A DNA stretch of 37,306 bases from the NCBI GenBank assembly GCA_022652485.1, contig JALCRK010000036.1, positions 1 to 37,306 of the forward strand, in the 5' to 3' direction. Below, one piece after another: positions 15,294-22,105 of the stretch. Origin of the DNA: Sphingobium sp. Its GTDB lineage: Bacteria > Pseudomonadota > Alphaproteobacteria > Sphingomonadales > Sphingomonadaceae. Below the pieces are notes generated by a model, which did no database searches, had not been told where the DNA came from, and saw only the letters and a list, made by a program, of their open reading frames with translations. Made by a program: the position numbers and the translations under genes. Position 1 is the stretch's first letter, and every line of letters starts with the position of its first letter.

Positions 15294-15373
15294 CCGCACC
15301 GGCCCTCTCCCCCACCCAACCTCCCAATAGTGTATCCTGTCGGGAGGTTGGGTGGGGGAGAGGGCTGGCACCG
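15294..15373. repeat. Palindromic repeat, family 1, upstream of flgE
   Basis: Perfect 23-bp arms at 15303-15325 and 15342-15364 (CCCTCTCCCCCACCCAACCT and mate) surround a loop with GTGTATCCTG. GCACCGG and CTGGCACCG lie at the outer edges. It sits between the flgE start and the TATAAT-like site at 15439, so it would be in the flgE mRNA leader if that promoter is used. Confidence 0.85.
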
Positions 15374-15438
15374 ATCATCCGAAACGCAGCGAAGCTGCCT
15401 GTTTCGGATCAACGAGTGCAACGCACTCCCGCAAGGCC

Positions 15439-15485
15439 ATTATAGGAGGCGCGCGGAACCGCCCCAAATCCGGCAAATTTTTCCG
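15439..15485 (-). promoter_or_regulatory. Candidate flgE promoter: CGGAA-TTTGCCG box and TCCTATAAT half-site
   Basis: Reading toward flgE, CGGAAAAATTTGCCG (15471-15485) matches the flgF/fliL and flbT boxes at 13 of 15 positions in its best alignment. TCCTATAAT occupies 15447-15439. Here the spacing between box and half-site is about 16 bp longer than at fliL and flbT. The implied flgE leader is about 155 nt and includes the family 1 hairpin. Confidence 0.5.
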
Positions 15486-15499
15486 CCGGTGTGCCCGAT

Positions 15500-15531
15500 C
15501 CGGAATCTTTTGCCGCCCGTCTTCCTATAAT
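15500..15531 (+). promoter_or_regulatory. Candidate flbT-fliI promoter: CCGGAAT-TTTGCCGCCC box and TCCTATAAT
   Basis: CCGGAATCTTTTGCCGCCC (15500-15518), 4 bp, TCCTATAAT (15523-15531). Sequence and spacing match the fliL site almost exactly. A TATAAT -10 here would start transcription about 20 nt before the flbT start at 15557. It also argues against using the upstream in-frame ATGs at 15491 and 15530, which would lie in or before the promoter. Confidence 0.6.
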
Positions 15532-15556
15532 GATCCCAGAAGCATCCGTTGCGGGG

Positions 15557-15967
15557 ATGGACATGCTGAAGATTCGTCTGCGTCAGGGGGAGAAGATGGT
15601 CGTGAACGGCGCGGTTCTCCGTGCCGCCGCACCGACCACGCTTTGGCTGGAAAATGACGCGGCGATACTGCGCGGGCGGGAGGTAATGCGGCCGGAGGAG
15701 GCCGATACGCCCGCCCGTCGCCTCTATTATGCCTGTATGCTCGCCTATCTCGATCCGGCGGGGCGGCAGGCGCATCAGGAGAGCATCCTGCTGCTGCTCG
15801 ATGATCTGCTGCGCGCGCTGGAAAGCCCCAAGGCCAAGGCCGCCTGCGCCGCTCTGGCGCACGATGTCGCCCGCGGTGACTATTACCGCGCCCTGTCGCA
15901 TGGCCGCAGCCTGATCGAGCATGAGGTGACGCTGCTCGCGGTCGCCGCCGGGCAGGTGCGGCACTGA
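15557..15967 (+). CDS. flbT: Flagellin-mRNA regulator FlbT
   Basis: FlbT is an alphaproteobacterial post-transcriptional regulator that binds flagellin mRNA and, in Caulobacter, promotes its decay when assembly is incomplete. The 136-aa protein reads MDMLKIRLRQGEKMVVNGAV, matching the family start L-K-x-x-L-x-x-G-E-K-x-x-x-N-G-A-V. It continues with LWLENDAAILRGREVMRPEE and ends LIEHEVTLLAVAAGQVRH. Start could be 15557 or the second Met at 15563; both lie just past the candidate promoter. It leads the flbT-fliI-fliJ-muramidase unit; the usual neighbour flaF was not recognised anywhere in the window. Confidence 0.9.
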   Translation: MDMLKIRLRQGEKMVVNGAVLRAAAPTTLWLENDAAILRGREVMRPEEADTPARRLYYACMLAYLDPAGRQAHQESILLLLDDLLRALESPKAKAACAALAHDVARGDYYRALSHGRSLIEHEVTLLAVAAGQVRH

Positions 15968-15968
15968 T

Positions 15969-17366
15969 ATGCGCCCTTCCTTGTCGCAAGCCGCGCGCGC
16001 GATTGCGCATCTGCCTCAGGCCAGCGTCTATGGCCGGGTCGCGGCGGCGCATGGGTCGCTGATCGAGGTCGAGGGGCTGCTCGGTCATGCCAGCATCGGC
16101 GCGCATATCCGCATCGAGGCGGAGGACGGCCCGCTCGATGCGGAGATTACCGGGCTGGACCGGGATGTGGCGCATTGCCTGCCCTTCTGCGAGCCGCGTG
16201 GCCTCGCGACCGGCGCGAAGGCGCATCTCTGCGCGGGGCAGGACAGCCTGCGCCCCTCTCAGGCCTGGCTGGGGCGGATGGTGGATGGCCTCGGGCGCCC
16301 GGTCGATGGCAAGGGCGCGCTGGCGATGGGCGGCACCGCGCGCCCGATGCGCGCCGAGCCGCCGCCCGCCGCCGCCCGCGCCCGCGTCGGCCCCCGGGTC
16401 GAGACCGGGGTGCGCGCGCTCGATCTGTTCGCGCCTTTGTGCGTGGGGCAGCGCCTCGGCCTGTTCGCGGGGTCGGGCGTGGGCAAGTCCGTGCTGCTCT
16501 CGATGCTGGCGCGCTGGACGCAGTGCGATGTCGCGGTGATCGGCCTCATTGGCGAGCGCGGGCGCGAAGTGCAGGAATTTGTCGAGGATGATCTGGGGCC
16601 GGAAGGCCTTGCCCGCTCGGTGCTGGTGGTGGCGACATCGGATGCGCCCGCGCTGATGCGGCGGCAGGCGGCGTGGACGACCCTCGCCATTGCCGAGCAT
16701 TTTCGCGACGCGGGCCTGCATGTGCTGTGCCTGATGGACTCGGTCACGCGCTTTGCGATGGCGCAGCGGGAGATCGGCCTCGCCAACGGTGAGCCACCCG
16801 CCTCGCGTGGCTACACCCCCTCCGTTTTTGCCGAGCTGCCGCGCCTGCTGGAGCGTGCCGGGCCGGGGAGGGAGTCTTTTGCTTCCGCTCACGCGGAAGG
16901 AGCGGGCCGGAGCGGCCACCCAACAAAATCAGGATCTATTACGGGGCTGTTCACGGTTCTGGTCGATGGCGGCGATCATGACGAGCCGGTGGCGGACGCC
17001 GTGCGCGGCATATTGGACGGGCATGTGATCCTCTCGCGCAGCATCGCAGAGCAGGGGCGCTATCCGGCGGTCGATCTGCTCAAATCCGTGTCGCGCACGC
17101 TGCCGCACTGCCTCTCGGCGGAGCAGAACGCCCTGCGCACGGAGGCGCGCGGATTGCTCTCGCTCTATGGCGACATGGCGGAGATCGTGCGGCTGGGCGC
17201 CTATCAGGCGGGGAGCAACGCGCAAGTTGATCGCGCCATCGCGCTCGCCCCGCGCATCGAGGAGATGCTGAAACAGGGCAAGGACGAGCCTGGCGATGCT
17301 GCCGCCGCCTTCGCGGCGCTCGCAGGCATCATGCAGGCGGAGGGAAGCCATGAAGACACCCTATGA
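15969..17366 (+). CDS. fliI: Flagellar export ATPase FliI with in-frame insertion
   Basis: FliI is the F1-like ATPase that energises and feeds the flagellar type III export gate. The 465-aa protein has Walker A GSGVGKS (168-174), GLIGERGREVQEF, Walker B LHVLCLMDSVTRFAMAQREI, and the family segment GYTPSVFAELPRLLERAGPG. It ends with SEQ-type IRLGAYQAGSNAQVDRAI. Normally about four residues lie between this GPG and GSITGLFTVL. Here about 21 do (RESFASAHAEGAGRSGHPTK), so roughly 17 residues are extra. The inserted DNA (about 16872-16931) is palindromic. The frame is kept and all motifs are present, so the enzyme is probably active. Confidence 0.95.
   Translation: MRPSLSQAARAIAHLPQASVYGRVAAAHGSLIEVEGLLGHASIGAHIRIEAEDGPLDAEITGLDRDVAHCLPFCEPRGLATGAKAHLCAGQDSLRPSQAWLGRMVDGLGRPVDGKGALAMGGTARPMRAEPPPAAARARVGPRVETGVRALDLFAPLCVGQRLGLFAGSGVGKSVLLSMLARWTQCDVAVIGLIGERGREVQEFVEDDLGPEGLARSVLVVATSDAPALMRRQAAWTTLAIAEHFRDAGLHVLCLMDSVTRFAMAQREIGLANGEPPASRGYTPSVFAELPRLLERAGPGRESFASAHAEGAGRSGHPTKSGSITGLFTVLVDGGDHDEPVADAVRGILDGHVILSRSIAEQGRYPAVDLLKSVSRTLPHCLSAEQNALRTEARGLLSLYGDMAEIVRLGAYQAGSNAQVDRAIALAPRIEEMLKQGKDEPGDAAAAFAALAGIMQAEGSHEDTL
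16872..16931. repeat. Palindromic in-frame insertion inside fliI
   Basis: CTTCCGCTCACGCGGAAG forms a hairpin at about 16882-16899, followed by GGGCCGGAGCGGCC. This DNA encodes the extra residues between the conserved GPG and GSITG of FliI. It resembles protein-coding palindromic elements, such as those known in Rickettsia, in general behaviour. I found no second copy in the window. Confidence 0.55.
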
Positions 17367-17817
17367 TCCGGTGGTGCGCGTCGGCGCGCGCGAGATGGAG
17401 GCCATGCGCGAGGCGCTGCGGCGGGAGATGGCGCGGGTCGCGGGGCTTGCACGCGATGCCGCCGCGCTCTCCGTGAGAGTGCGCGAGGAATGCGCGCTGG
17501 CGGAGGGCGATCCACAGATGCGCACCGACCATTGGGTGCGCGCACGCAAGGCGCAGGCGGCGGCCATCGCGCACTATCAGGCCGAGGCGGAGGCGGGCCT
17601 CGCACAATTGCGCGGGCGTGCCCTCGCGGCCTATGGCCGTCTGCGCGCGGCGGAGCAGGCGGCGAGCGCCTATATCGACCGGGCCAATGCCGAGGCGGAC
17701 CGCAAGGCGCAGGCCGAGGCGGATGATCTCGGCAACGCACGGCGTCTGCTGAAGCTGCGGCGCAGGATGCGTGCGCGTCGGGGTGGCGGCGCGGATGGGC
17801 TGGTGGATGCGGCCTGA
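17350..17817 (+). CDS. fliJ: FliJ-like flagellar export chaperone
   Basis: FliJ is the coiled-coil central stalk of the FliH-FliI export complex. From ATG 17350 the protein has 155 aa, nearly all helical and rich in Ala, Arg and Glu: VGAREMEAMREALRREMARV, then ARKAQAAAIAHYQAEAEAGL, then a basic end RRLLKLRRRMRARRGG. Sequence identity to FliJ is low, as is usual, so the call rests on size, coiled-coil form and position right after fliI. It overlaps the fliI end by 17 bp, with GGAGGGAAG as ribosome binding site inside fliI. No fliH is seen before fliI. Confidence 0.75.
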   Translation: MKTPYDPVVRVGAREMEAMREALRREMARVAGLARDAAALSVRVREECALAEGDPQMRTDHWVRARKAQAAAIAHYQAEAEAGLAQLRGRALAAYGRLRAAEQAASAYIDRANAEADRKAQAEADDLGNARRLLKLRRRMRARRGGGADGLVDAA

Positions 17818-18700
17818 GCTTGCGGCGCTCTCTCCGGCGGAACGGGCACGAACGCTGCTTTCCACCGCGAAGGCGGAGCTGAACGGCCGACTATGGCAGG
17901 CGGCGCTTGGGAGTGCCGGGCGCGATACCATATCCAAAGGCGAGCCGGCCCCGGCCTATCTCCCGGCGGGCGGAGGTCTGGAGGCGCTGCTGCGCGCGGT
18001 GATGGAGCCGGGGCGGGAACAGCCTACAGCACCACGGGCGCAAGTGCCGCCATCCTTCTCCGCGTCTCCGCCCCTGCGGAAACTTGCCGCCGCCGCACCT
18101 TATGCTTCCCACCTCGATGCGGCGAGCGCCCGCACCGGTATTCCCGCCGCCACCCTCTCGGCGATCGTCAACGCGGAGGCGGGGAAGGGCAGAAACGGGG
18201 CGTGGAACCCGCTTTCGCGCAATCCGCGATCCAGCGCGGCGGGATTGGGGCAGTTCCTCTCCGGCACATGGCTCGGCCTCGCGCGGCAGGCAGGCACCTG
18301 GCTAAACGCGCAGGCGCGCGCCACCGGGCTGGTGGATGCGGAAGGCCGGATCGCTCACGGTGCGCAATCGGCGCTGTTGGCGCTGCGCTATGATCCGCAG
18401 GCGGCGATCGAGACGGTGGCGGACTATGCCCGTGCCAACGTCGCGCGGCTGCGGCAGGCGGGCGCGTCGATCGGGGAGAACGCCAGCGAGATCGCCCGCG
18501 CCGCCTATATCGGGCACCAGCTCGGGCCGGGCGATGCGATCCGCTTCTATAATGGAAGGTTGGACCCACACCGTGCGCGCACGCTGCTCGCCGCCCAGAT
18601 TGGTGGAAATCAGGCGGAGCAGCATATCGCCCGCGCCGGGGACGCGACGGCGGCGCATCGCGGCTGGCTCCTCGGCTATGTGCAGAAATTTATAGGATAA
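17807..18700 (+). CDS. Lysozyme-like muramidase or transglycosylase of flagellar cluster (about 297 aa)
   Basis: The C-terminal two thirds look like a lysozyme-fold lytic transglycosylase: YASHLDAASARTGIPAATLS, then AIVNAEAGKGRNGAWNPLSR with a probable catalytic Glu in NAEAG, then SSAAGLGQFLSGTWLGLARQ. It ends with a helical region that includes AAYIGHQLGPGDAIRFYNGR. The N-terminus (MRPELAALSPAERARTLLST) is helical, with no clear signal peptide, so export through the flagellar channel, as for FlgJ, is plausible. It probably opens the peptidoglycan for rod growth. Start is uncertain: 17807, or 17795 (MGWWMRPEL), both overlapping fliJ. The stop TAA lies inside the inverted repeat upstream of the sigma gene. 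Confidence 0.75.
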   Translation: MRPELAALSPAERARTLLSTAKAELNGRLWQAALGSAGRDTISKGEPAPAYLPAGGGLEALLRAVMEPGREQPTAPRAQVPPSFSASPPLRKLAAAAPYASHLDAASARTGIPAATLSAIVNAEAGKGRNGAWNPLSRNPRSSAAGLGQFLSGTWLGLARQAGTWLNAQARATGLVDAEGRIAHGAQSALLALRYDPQAAIETVADYARANVARLRQAGASIGENASEIARAAYIGHQLGPGDAIRFYNGRLDPHRARTLLAAQIGGNQAEQHIARAGDATAAHRGWLLGYVQKFIG

Positions 18701-18731
18701 GTATTCCTACTTATAGGATGTTTCAGGATAA
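18690..18731 (+). promoter_or_regulatory. Inverted repeats upstream of sigma factor gene
   Basis: AGGATAAGTA-TTCC-TACTTATAGGAT contains a 7-bp inverted repeat (ATAAGTA / TACTTAT). It also contains TTCCTACTTATAGGA (18704-18718), one base longer than the flagellar palindrome TCCTATTATAGGA. TTATAGGAT is repeated directly (18690 and 18711), and AGGATAAGTA recurs near 18725. It sits about 85-110 bp before the sigma ATG and overlaps the preceding stop codon. It is a candidate promoter or operator. Confidence 0.55.
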
Positions 18732-18801
18732 GTAGAAGCCCTATCCCCCATTGTGATCCCCGGCAGCAGATCGCTGCGTCGCATTGCTCAGGGGATAACC
18801 A

Positions 18802-19791
18802 ATGTCGAAAGCTACCGAACTTCTCGAGGCCGCCGTCGCGGAAGTGATTGCGAACCGCCCGGCCGAGGGCGAGCGTCAGACCGCGCGCCAGCGGATGCAG
18901 GCGGACCGCGCCTTCGCTACCGTGCTGCAGGTGATCGCGCCACGCATCCGCCACTTCATCAAGCAATATGGCCTCACCGCGCACTGGGAGGATGCGGAGC
19001 AGGTCTGCGCCATCGGCGTGCACCGCGCGATCGAGGCCTATGACCCGGAAAAGGCGATGTTCACGACCTTCGTCAACTGGCAGCTGCGTGGGGAGCTGCA
19101 GGGTCTGCGCTTCCGCCTGATGGACGACCAGCGCCCCTCCGCAAAGAAGGTCGAGGCGACGACGATCTCGCTTCATGCGATGGAGCGCGGCGCAGACGGA
19201 GAGGACATGCCGCTCGAAGCGATGATCGAGGACGAATTTGCGGAAGGCCGCACCGAGGCCAGCGCCGCCGATCATATGGCGCGCCAGACCTGCTCCGCCC
19301 TGATGGACGAATATGTCTGCCATCTGCGCAGCGTCGGCATCGCGCAGCTGAAGCGCAAGGCGCAGAGCGCCCGCCCGCTCGCCACCCGGCGGGATCGCTC
19401 CAGCGCGCTGCCGGTCTATGTGCAGAGCCGCGCGGGGGTGGACCCGGAGGAGCTGCGCAAGCTGGAGGAGCGGATCGAGCGCGATTGCGACATCGTCCGC
19501 CGTCATCTGTTCGGCCAGGGCGAGGAGAGCGCGCACGAGGCGGAAATGGGCCTGACGCGGGAACGCATCCGCCAGATCACCCGCCGCGCCGCGCGCCTGA
19601 TCGGCGAGCTGGCATCCCACAATGTCCGTTTTTCCAACGATGACGAACCGCTGGGGGCCGATATGTTGCCCCGCGCGCCTCATGCCGATCGCCGCAGGGA
19701 GCGGGTGCATGTTTCCGAACCGGAAGGCGATGCGCCGGACCTGTGGCCCGCAGGCGCGCTGGTCGCCAGCGAATCCCGGCTCCGTCACTAG
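18802..19791 (+). CDS. Atypical sigma-70 family factor of flagellar cluster (329 aa)
   Basis: Region 2 is clear at about residues 38-110 (RHFIKQYGLTAHWEDAEQVC, AIGVHRAIEAYDPEKAMFTT, FVNWQLRGEL), with the DAEQ-x5-L/V-like core-binding helix and the promoter-melting segment. Region 4.2 is at about 245-275 (EMGLTRERIRQITRRAARLI), the HTH for -35 recognition. Between them lie some 130 residues of unusual, basic/acidic sequence (SARPLATRRDRSSALPVYVQ) instead of a standard region 3, and a 60-aa polar tail follows. It is longer than FliA (about 240 aa). The ATG at 18802 has AGGGG upstream. It likely directs flagellar transcription; promoter specificity is unknown. Confidence 0.85.
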   Translation: MSKATELLEAAVAEVIANRPAEGERQTARQRMQADRAFATVLQVIAPRIRHFIKQYGLTAHWEDAEQVCAIGVHRAIEAYDPEKAMFTTFVNWQLRGELQGLRFRLMDDQRPSAKKVEATTISLHAMERGADGEDMPLEAMIEDEFAEGRTEASAADHMARQTCSALMDEYVCHLRSVGIAQLKRKAQSARPLATRRDRSSALPVYVQSRAGVDPEELRKLEERIERDCDIVRRHLFGQGEESAHEAEMGLTRERIRQITRRAARLIGELASHNVRFSNDDEPLGADMLPRAPHADRRRERVHVSEPEGDAPDLWPAGALVASESRLRH

Positions 19792-19889
19792 AGCGCTGCG
19801 TTAAATCTGCCGCAGGACGCGCGCTCTATATTTTTGGTGTCGCATCGTTTTTTGCGCAAAACCGGTTCCCACTTTTGCGCACGATGCTC
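19791..19889. repeat. Dispersed 100-bp repeat, family 4, copy A
   Basis: The element runs from GAGCGCTGCGTTAAATCTG through TTTTTGGTGTCGCATCG and TTTTGCGCAAAACCGGTTCC to TTTTGCGCACGAT. A nearly identical copy in opposite orientation is at 35258-35354. The core GGAACCGGTTTTGCGCA-type sequence resembles a repeat that I remember as widespread in alphaproteobacteria. It starts at the stop codon of the sigma factor gene. Confidence 0.85.
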
Positions 19890-19920
19890 TGGTTTCACGC
19901 GCGACCCCGCGTCTCCTGAA

Positions 19921-19953
19921 AGCGCCTCTCCGGTGGAGGGGCGCTTCCTTTTC
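19921..19953 (+). terminator. Intrinsic terminator after sigma factor gene
   Basis: AGCGCCTCTCC (19921-19931) pairs with GGAGGGGCGCT (19935-19945), 11 bp with one G-U pair and a 3-nt loop, followed by TCCTTTTC. It lies 130 bp beyond the sigma stop, after the family 4 repeat, and closes the flagellar region. Confidence 0.75.
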
Positions 19954-20087
19954 ATCCAAAAGGGAGCAGATTGATCGTGCCCATGTTGGTGCGGCGTCGA
20001 TCGCGTGGTAAGCAGTGGGGGAAGCTTCAAATAGTCCGGGTGGATGGCGCTTGCTCGTCAGGCCGAACCCTGGGATAAGAAAAGACG

Positions 20088-21260
20088 ATGGGCATGACCA
20101 TGAACAGGGGCGGAAAGTCTGATACGCCGCCGCCCCCCGCGCTTGTGAGAAATCCGGCCCACAAGCCGGCGCCCATTCCCGTCGATTCCTACCGCAACGT
20201 CCTGTTTCCCAATGCGGTGCGCGAATGCAGGCTGGCGGCGGGATTTTCCTCGCTGCTCGCCCTTTCCGCCCGGCTGCCGCAGATCCCCTATATCCGCCTG
20301 TCCAAGATCGAGCGCGGCGAGGTGTTCGCGCGGGCGGATGAGCTGTGCATGTTGGCCCGGCTGCTGAATGTCGGGGAGCCTGCCGGTTTGCTGGCGGATG
20401 TCGACAGTCCCGGCTTTGCGATCGAGGCGTGGGCACCGGCGCATGGGGGCAGCCGCCCCGTCAATCGGACGTTCGAGGAATTGGCGATGCTGCTGGGGGC
20501 GGCGCTGCGGCGGTTGCGCGCCTCTCATCCCGGGCTCACCCTCGCGCGGATGCTTGAGGACTATCGCCTGCCCGCGGTCATCGTGTCGCGGATCGAGAAC
20601 GCGGTGAAGCCCATCGATCGCTGGAGCCCTGAAACCATTGCGGCGCTCTGCGCGCTGTTCGAGGTGACGGACCGCGAAGCCCTTATCATGCTGCTGTGGG
20701 GTGAATATGAAGCGGGGGCGCTGGACGAGTGGCTGGCGCGCATCCCCGGCGCGCCGGAGCGGGAGGCCCGCACCCGCGAGCGTATCGGCGCGCTGCGCAC
20801 GGAGCTGGCGCGGCTGAAGAACTGGAATGTGGACGAGGTTCTGGCCCGTCCCTCGGCCCGGAACGCAGCGGCTCAGGGGGCTGCCGCCGGTATTGCGGTA
20901 GCAAGTTTGCAAGTGGTGGGCGTGCCGCTGGGGGAGGGGCTGATAGAGCCTTTTCCCAACCCGCAATATGTCGCTCCGCCGCTCGGCTCCGGCCCCAATT
21001 GCTATGCGCTGCGCATGTGCCGCGCCTCGCTCGGGCCGGCCATTCCGGGGAATGCGGTGCTCATCGTCGACCCGGACCAGACCCCGATCGACACCGGACT
21101 GTGCGTGTTACGGGAGCAGGGTGCCCTCCGGGTGCTCGCGCTTTCGGTCGACCGGGAGGGCAGGCTCGTCGGCCACAGCAGCAATCCGGCGCGGGACATC
21201 ATCCTCGACGATCTTCCCCCCGCCGATCTTGCCCGGGTGACGGCTGTGCTCTTTCCGTAG
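20088..21260 (+). CDS. Two-HTH transcriptional regulator with S24-like C-terminal domain
   Basis: This 390-aa protein has three parts. An XRE-like HTH spans about residues 43-97 (NAVRECRLAAGFSSLLALSA, YIRLSKIERGEVFARADELC). A second HTH-like segment spans about 135-200 (LGAALRRLRASHPGLTLARM, IVSRIENAVKPIDRWSPETI). The C-terminal domain resembles S24/LexA-type sensor domains (NCYALRMCRASLGPAIPGNA, VLIVDPDQTPIDTG). The position of the usual GDSM serine reads RASLGP. I see no lysine where VKRL is expected (LRVLALSVD), so self-cleavage is doubtful. The start may be 20088 or the ATG at 20097. It stands alone between the flagellar and glycan regions; targets unknown. Confidence 0.75.
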   Translation: MGMTMNRGGKSDTPPPPALVRNPAHKPAPIPVDSYRNVLFPNAVRECRLAAGFSSLLALSARLPQIPYIRLSKIERGEVFARADELCMLARLLNVGEPAGLLADVDSPGFAIEAWAPAHGGSRPVNRTFEELAMLLGAALRRLRASHPGLTLARMLEDYRLPAVIVSRIENAVKPIDRWSPETIAALCALFEVTDREALIMLLWGEYEAGALDEWLARIPGAPEREARTRERIGALRTELARLKNWNVDEVLARPSARNAAAQGAAAGIAVASLQVVGVPLGEGLIEPFPNPQYVAPPLGSGPNCYALRMCRASLGPAIPGNAVLIVDPDQTPIDTGLCVLREQGALRVLALSVDREGRLVGHSSNPARDIILDDLPPADLARVTAVLFP

Positions 21261-21307
21261 GATAATCGCAGCCGTCGGGATGGCCGCCGCCGGGGCGACC
21301 TATCGCC

Positions 21308-22030
21308 TTACTTGATGGCGATAAAGCCTTCGAAGCAGATATATTTCATCACCGTGGTCACATCCTTGAACCCGGCGCGGGCGAACAGATCGAGGTTGCC
21401 CTGGGTCGAGAACGGCTCCAGCACGCCTTTCAACGAGCGTGTTTTGGTGACGATTTCCTCATAGTCGAAGCCCTGATCGAGCTTGAACTCGTTGTACATG
21501 CCGACCATCATGTCCTGAAAGCGGGCGTCGGGCGCGCGCACCTTTTCGAACATGATCAGCGCGCCGCCCCAGTTGAGCGCATTATAGAGCTTGTCGAACA
21601 GCTTCTGCCGGTCGCGCGGGGGGATGAACTGGATGGTGTAATAGGAAATGATGAGGTCGGTCGGCTCGAACTCGAAATTGCGGGCGTCGTCCTCGATGAT
21701 CGTGACCGAAGGCGTGTCGGCGCAATGCTGCCGCGCCTTCGCTACCATCGGGCCGACGGGGTCGATGCCGACGAAGCGCGCGCCGTCGCGATGGGCATTG
21801 TGCTGGGCGACCTTGCGGATCAGCTCTCCGGTGGACGTGCCGATCTCGTAAACGGTGCTGGTCTTGTCGACGAAATAATCGGACAGCTGGCACACCAGCT
21901 CATGGCCTTTTTCGTACAGGGGCACGGACTGGCGAACATGATCGACGAACGTATCGGCGACCTTGCCGTCAAAGGTCCAGCCCGCGTTCTGGGTCTCGAT
22001 ATTCTGACCCACCTTGGCTAGTTTCGTCAT
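21308..22030 (-). CDS. CmoA-like SAM-dependent methyltransferase (240 aa)
   Basis: This class I Rossmann methyltransferase has motif I VYEIGTSTGELIRKVAQH and motif II-like FVGIDPVGPMVAKARQ. It then has VTIIEDDARNFEF, and motif IV LIISYYTIQFIPPRDRQKLF. The overall pattern (VADTFVDHVRQSVPLYEK at the start, LNWGGALIMFEKVRAPDARF, then KTRSLKGVLEPFSTQGNLDL) follows CmoA, the carboxy-SAM synthase of tRNA modification. The Arg that binds the carboxyl group in E. coli CmoA does not seem conserved (FSTQGNLDLFARAGF), so ordinary methylation is more likely. The start at 22030 is set by AAAGGAAC 7 nt upstream. It lies 75 bp after the deacetylase gene, with its own promoter. Confidence 0.8.
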   Translation of the reverse strand: MTKLAKVGQNIETQNAGWTFDGKVADTFVDHVRQSVPLYEKGHELVCQLSDYFVDKTSTVYEIGTSTGELIRKVAQHNAHRDGARFVGIDPVGPMVAKARQHCADTPSVTIIEDDARNFEFEPTDLIISYYTIQFIPPRDRQKLFDKLYNALNWGGALIMFEKVRAPDARFQDMMVGMYNEFKLDQGFDYEEIVTKTRSLKGVLEPFSTQGNLDLFARAGFKDVTTVMKYICFEGFIAIK

Positions 22031-22063
22031 TGGATATGTTCCTTTGAACCTTGATTGTCGCCG

Positions 22064-22092
22064 ATTATGTGCCGCAATGCACAATCGATCAA
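22064..22092 (-). promoter_or_regulatory. Sigma-70-type promoter for the methyltransferase gene
   Basis: On the minus strand, TTGATC (22092-22087), a 17-bp spacer and CATAAT (22069-22064) make a good housekeeping-type promoter about 35 nt before the start at 22030. Just upstream is the inverted repeat GTTAA-GCCA-TTAAC (22097-22110), overlapping the stop codon of the deacetylase gene and possibly an operator. Confidence 0.6.
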
Positions 22093-22105
22093 GCGCGTTA
22101 AGCCA

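Noticed and set aside
10587..15373. CRISPR array formed by the repeated hairpins
   Set aside because: The repeats are kilobases apart, differ in sequence and have no regular spacers or cas genes.
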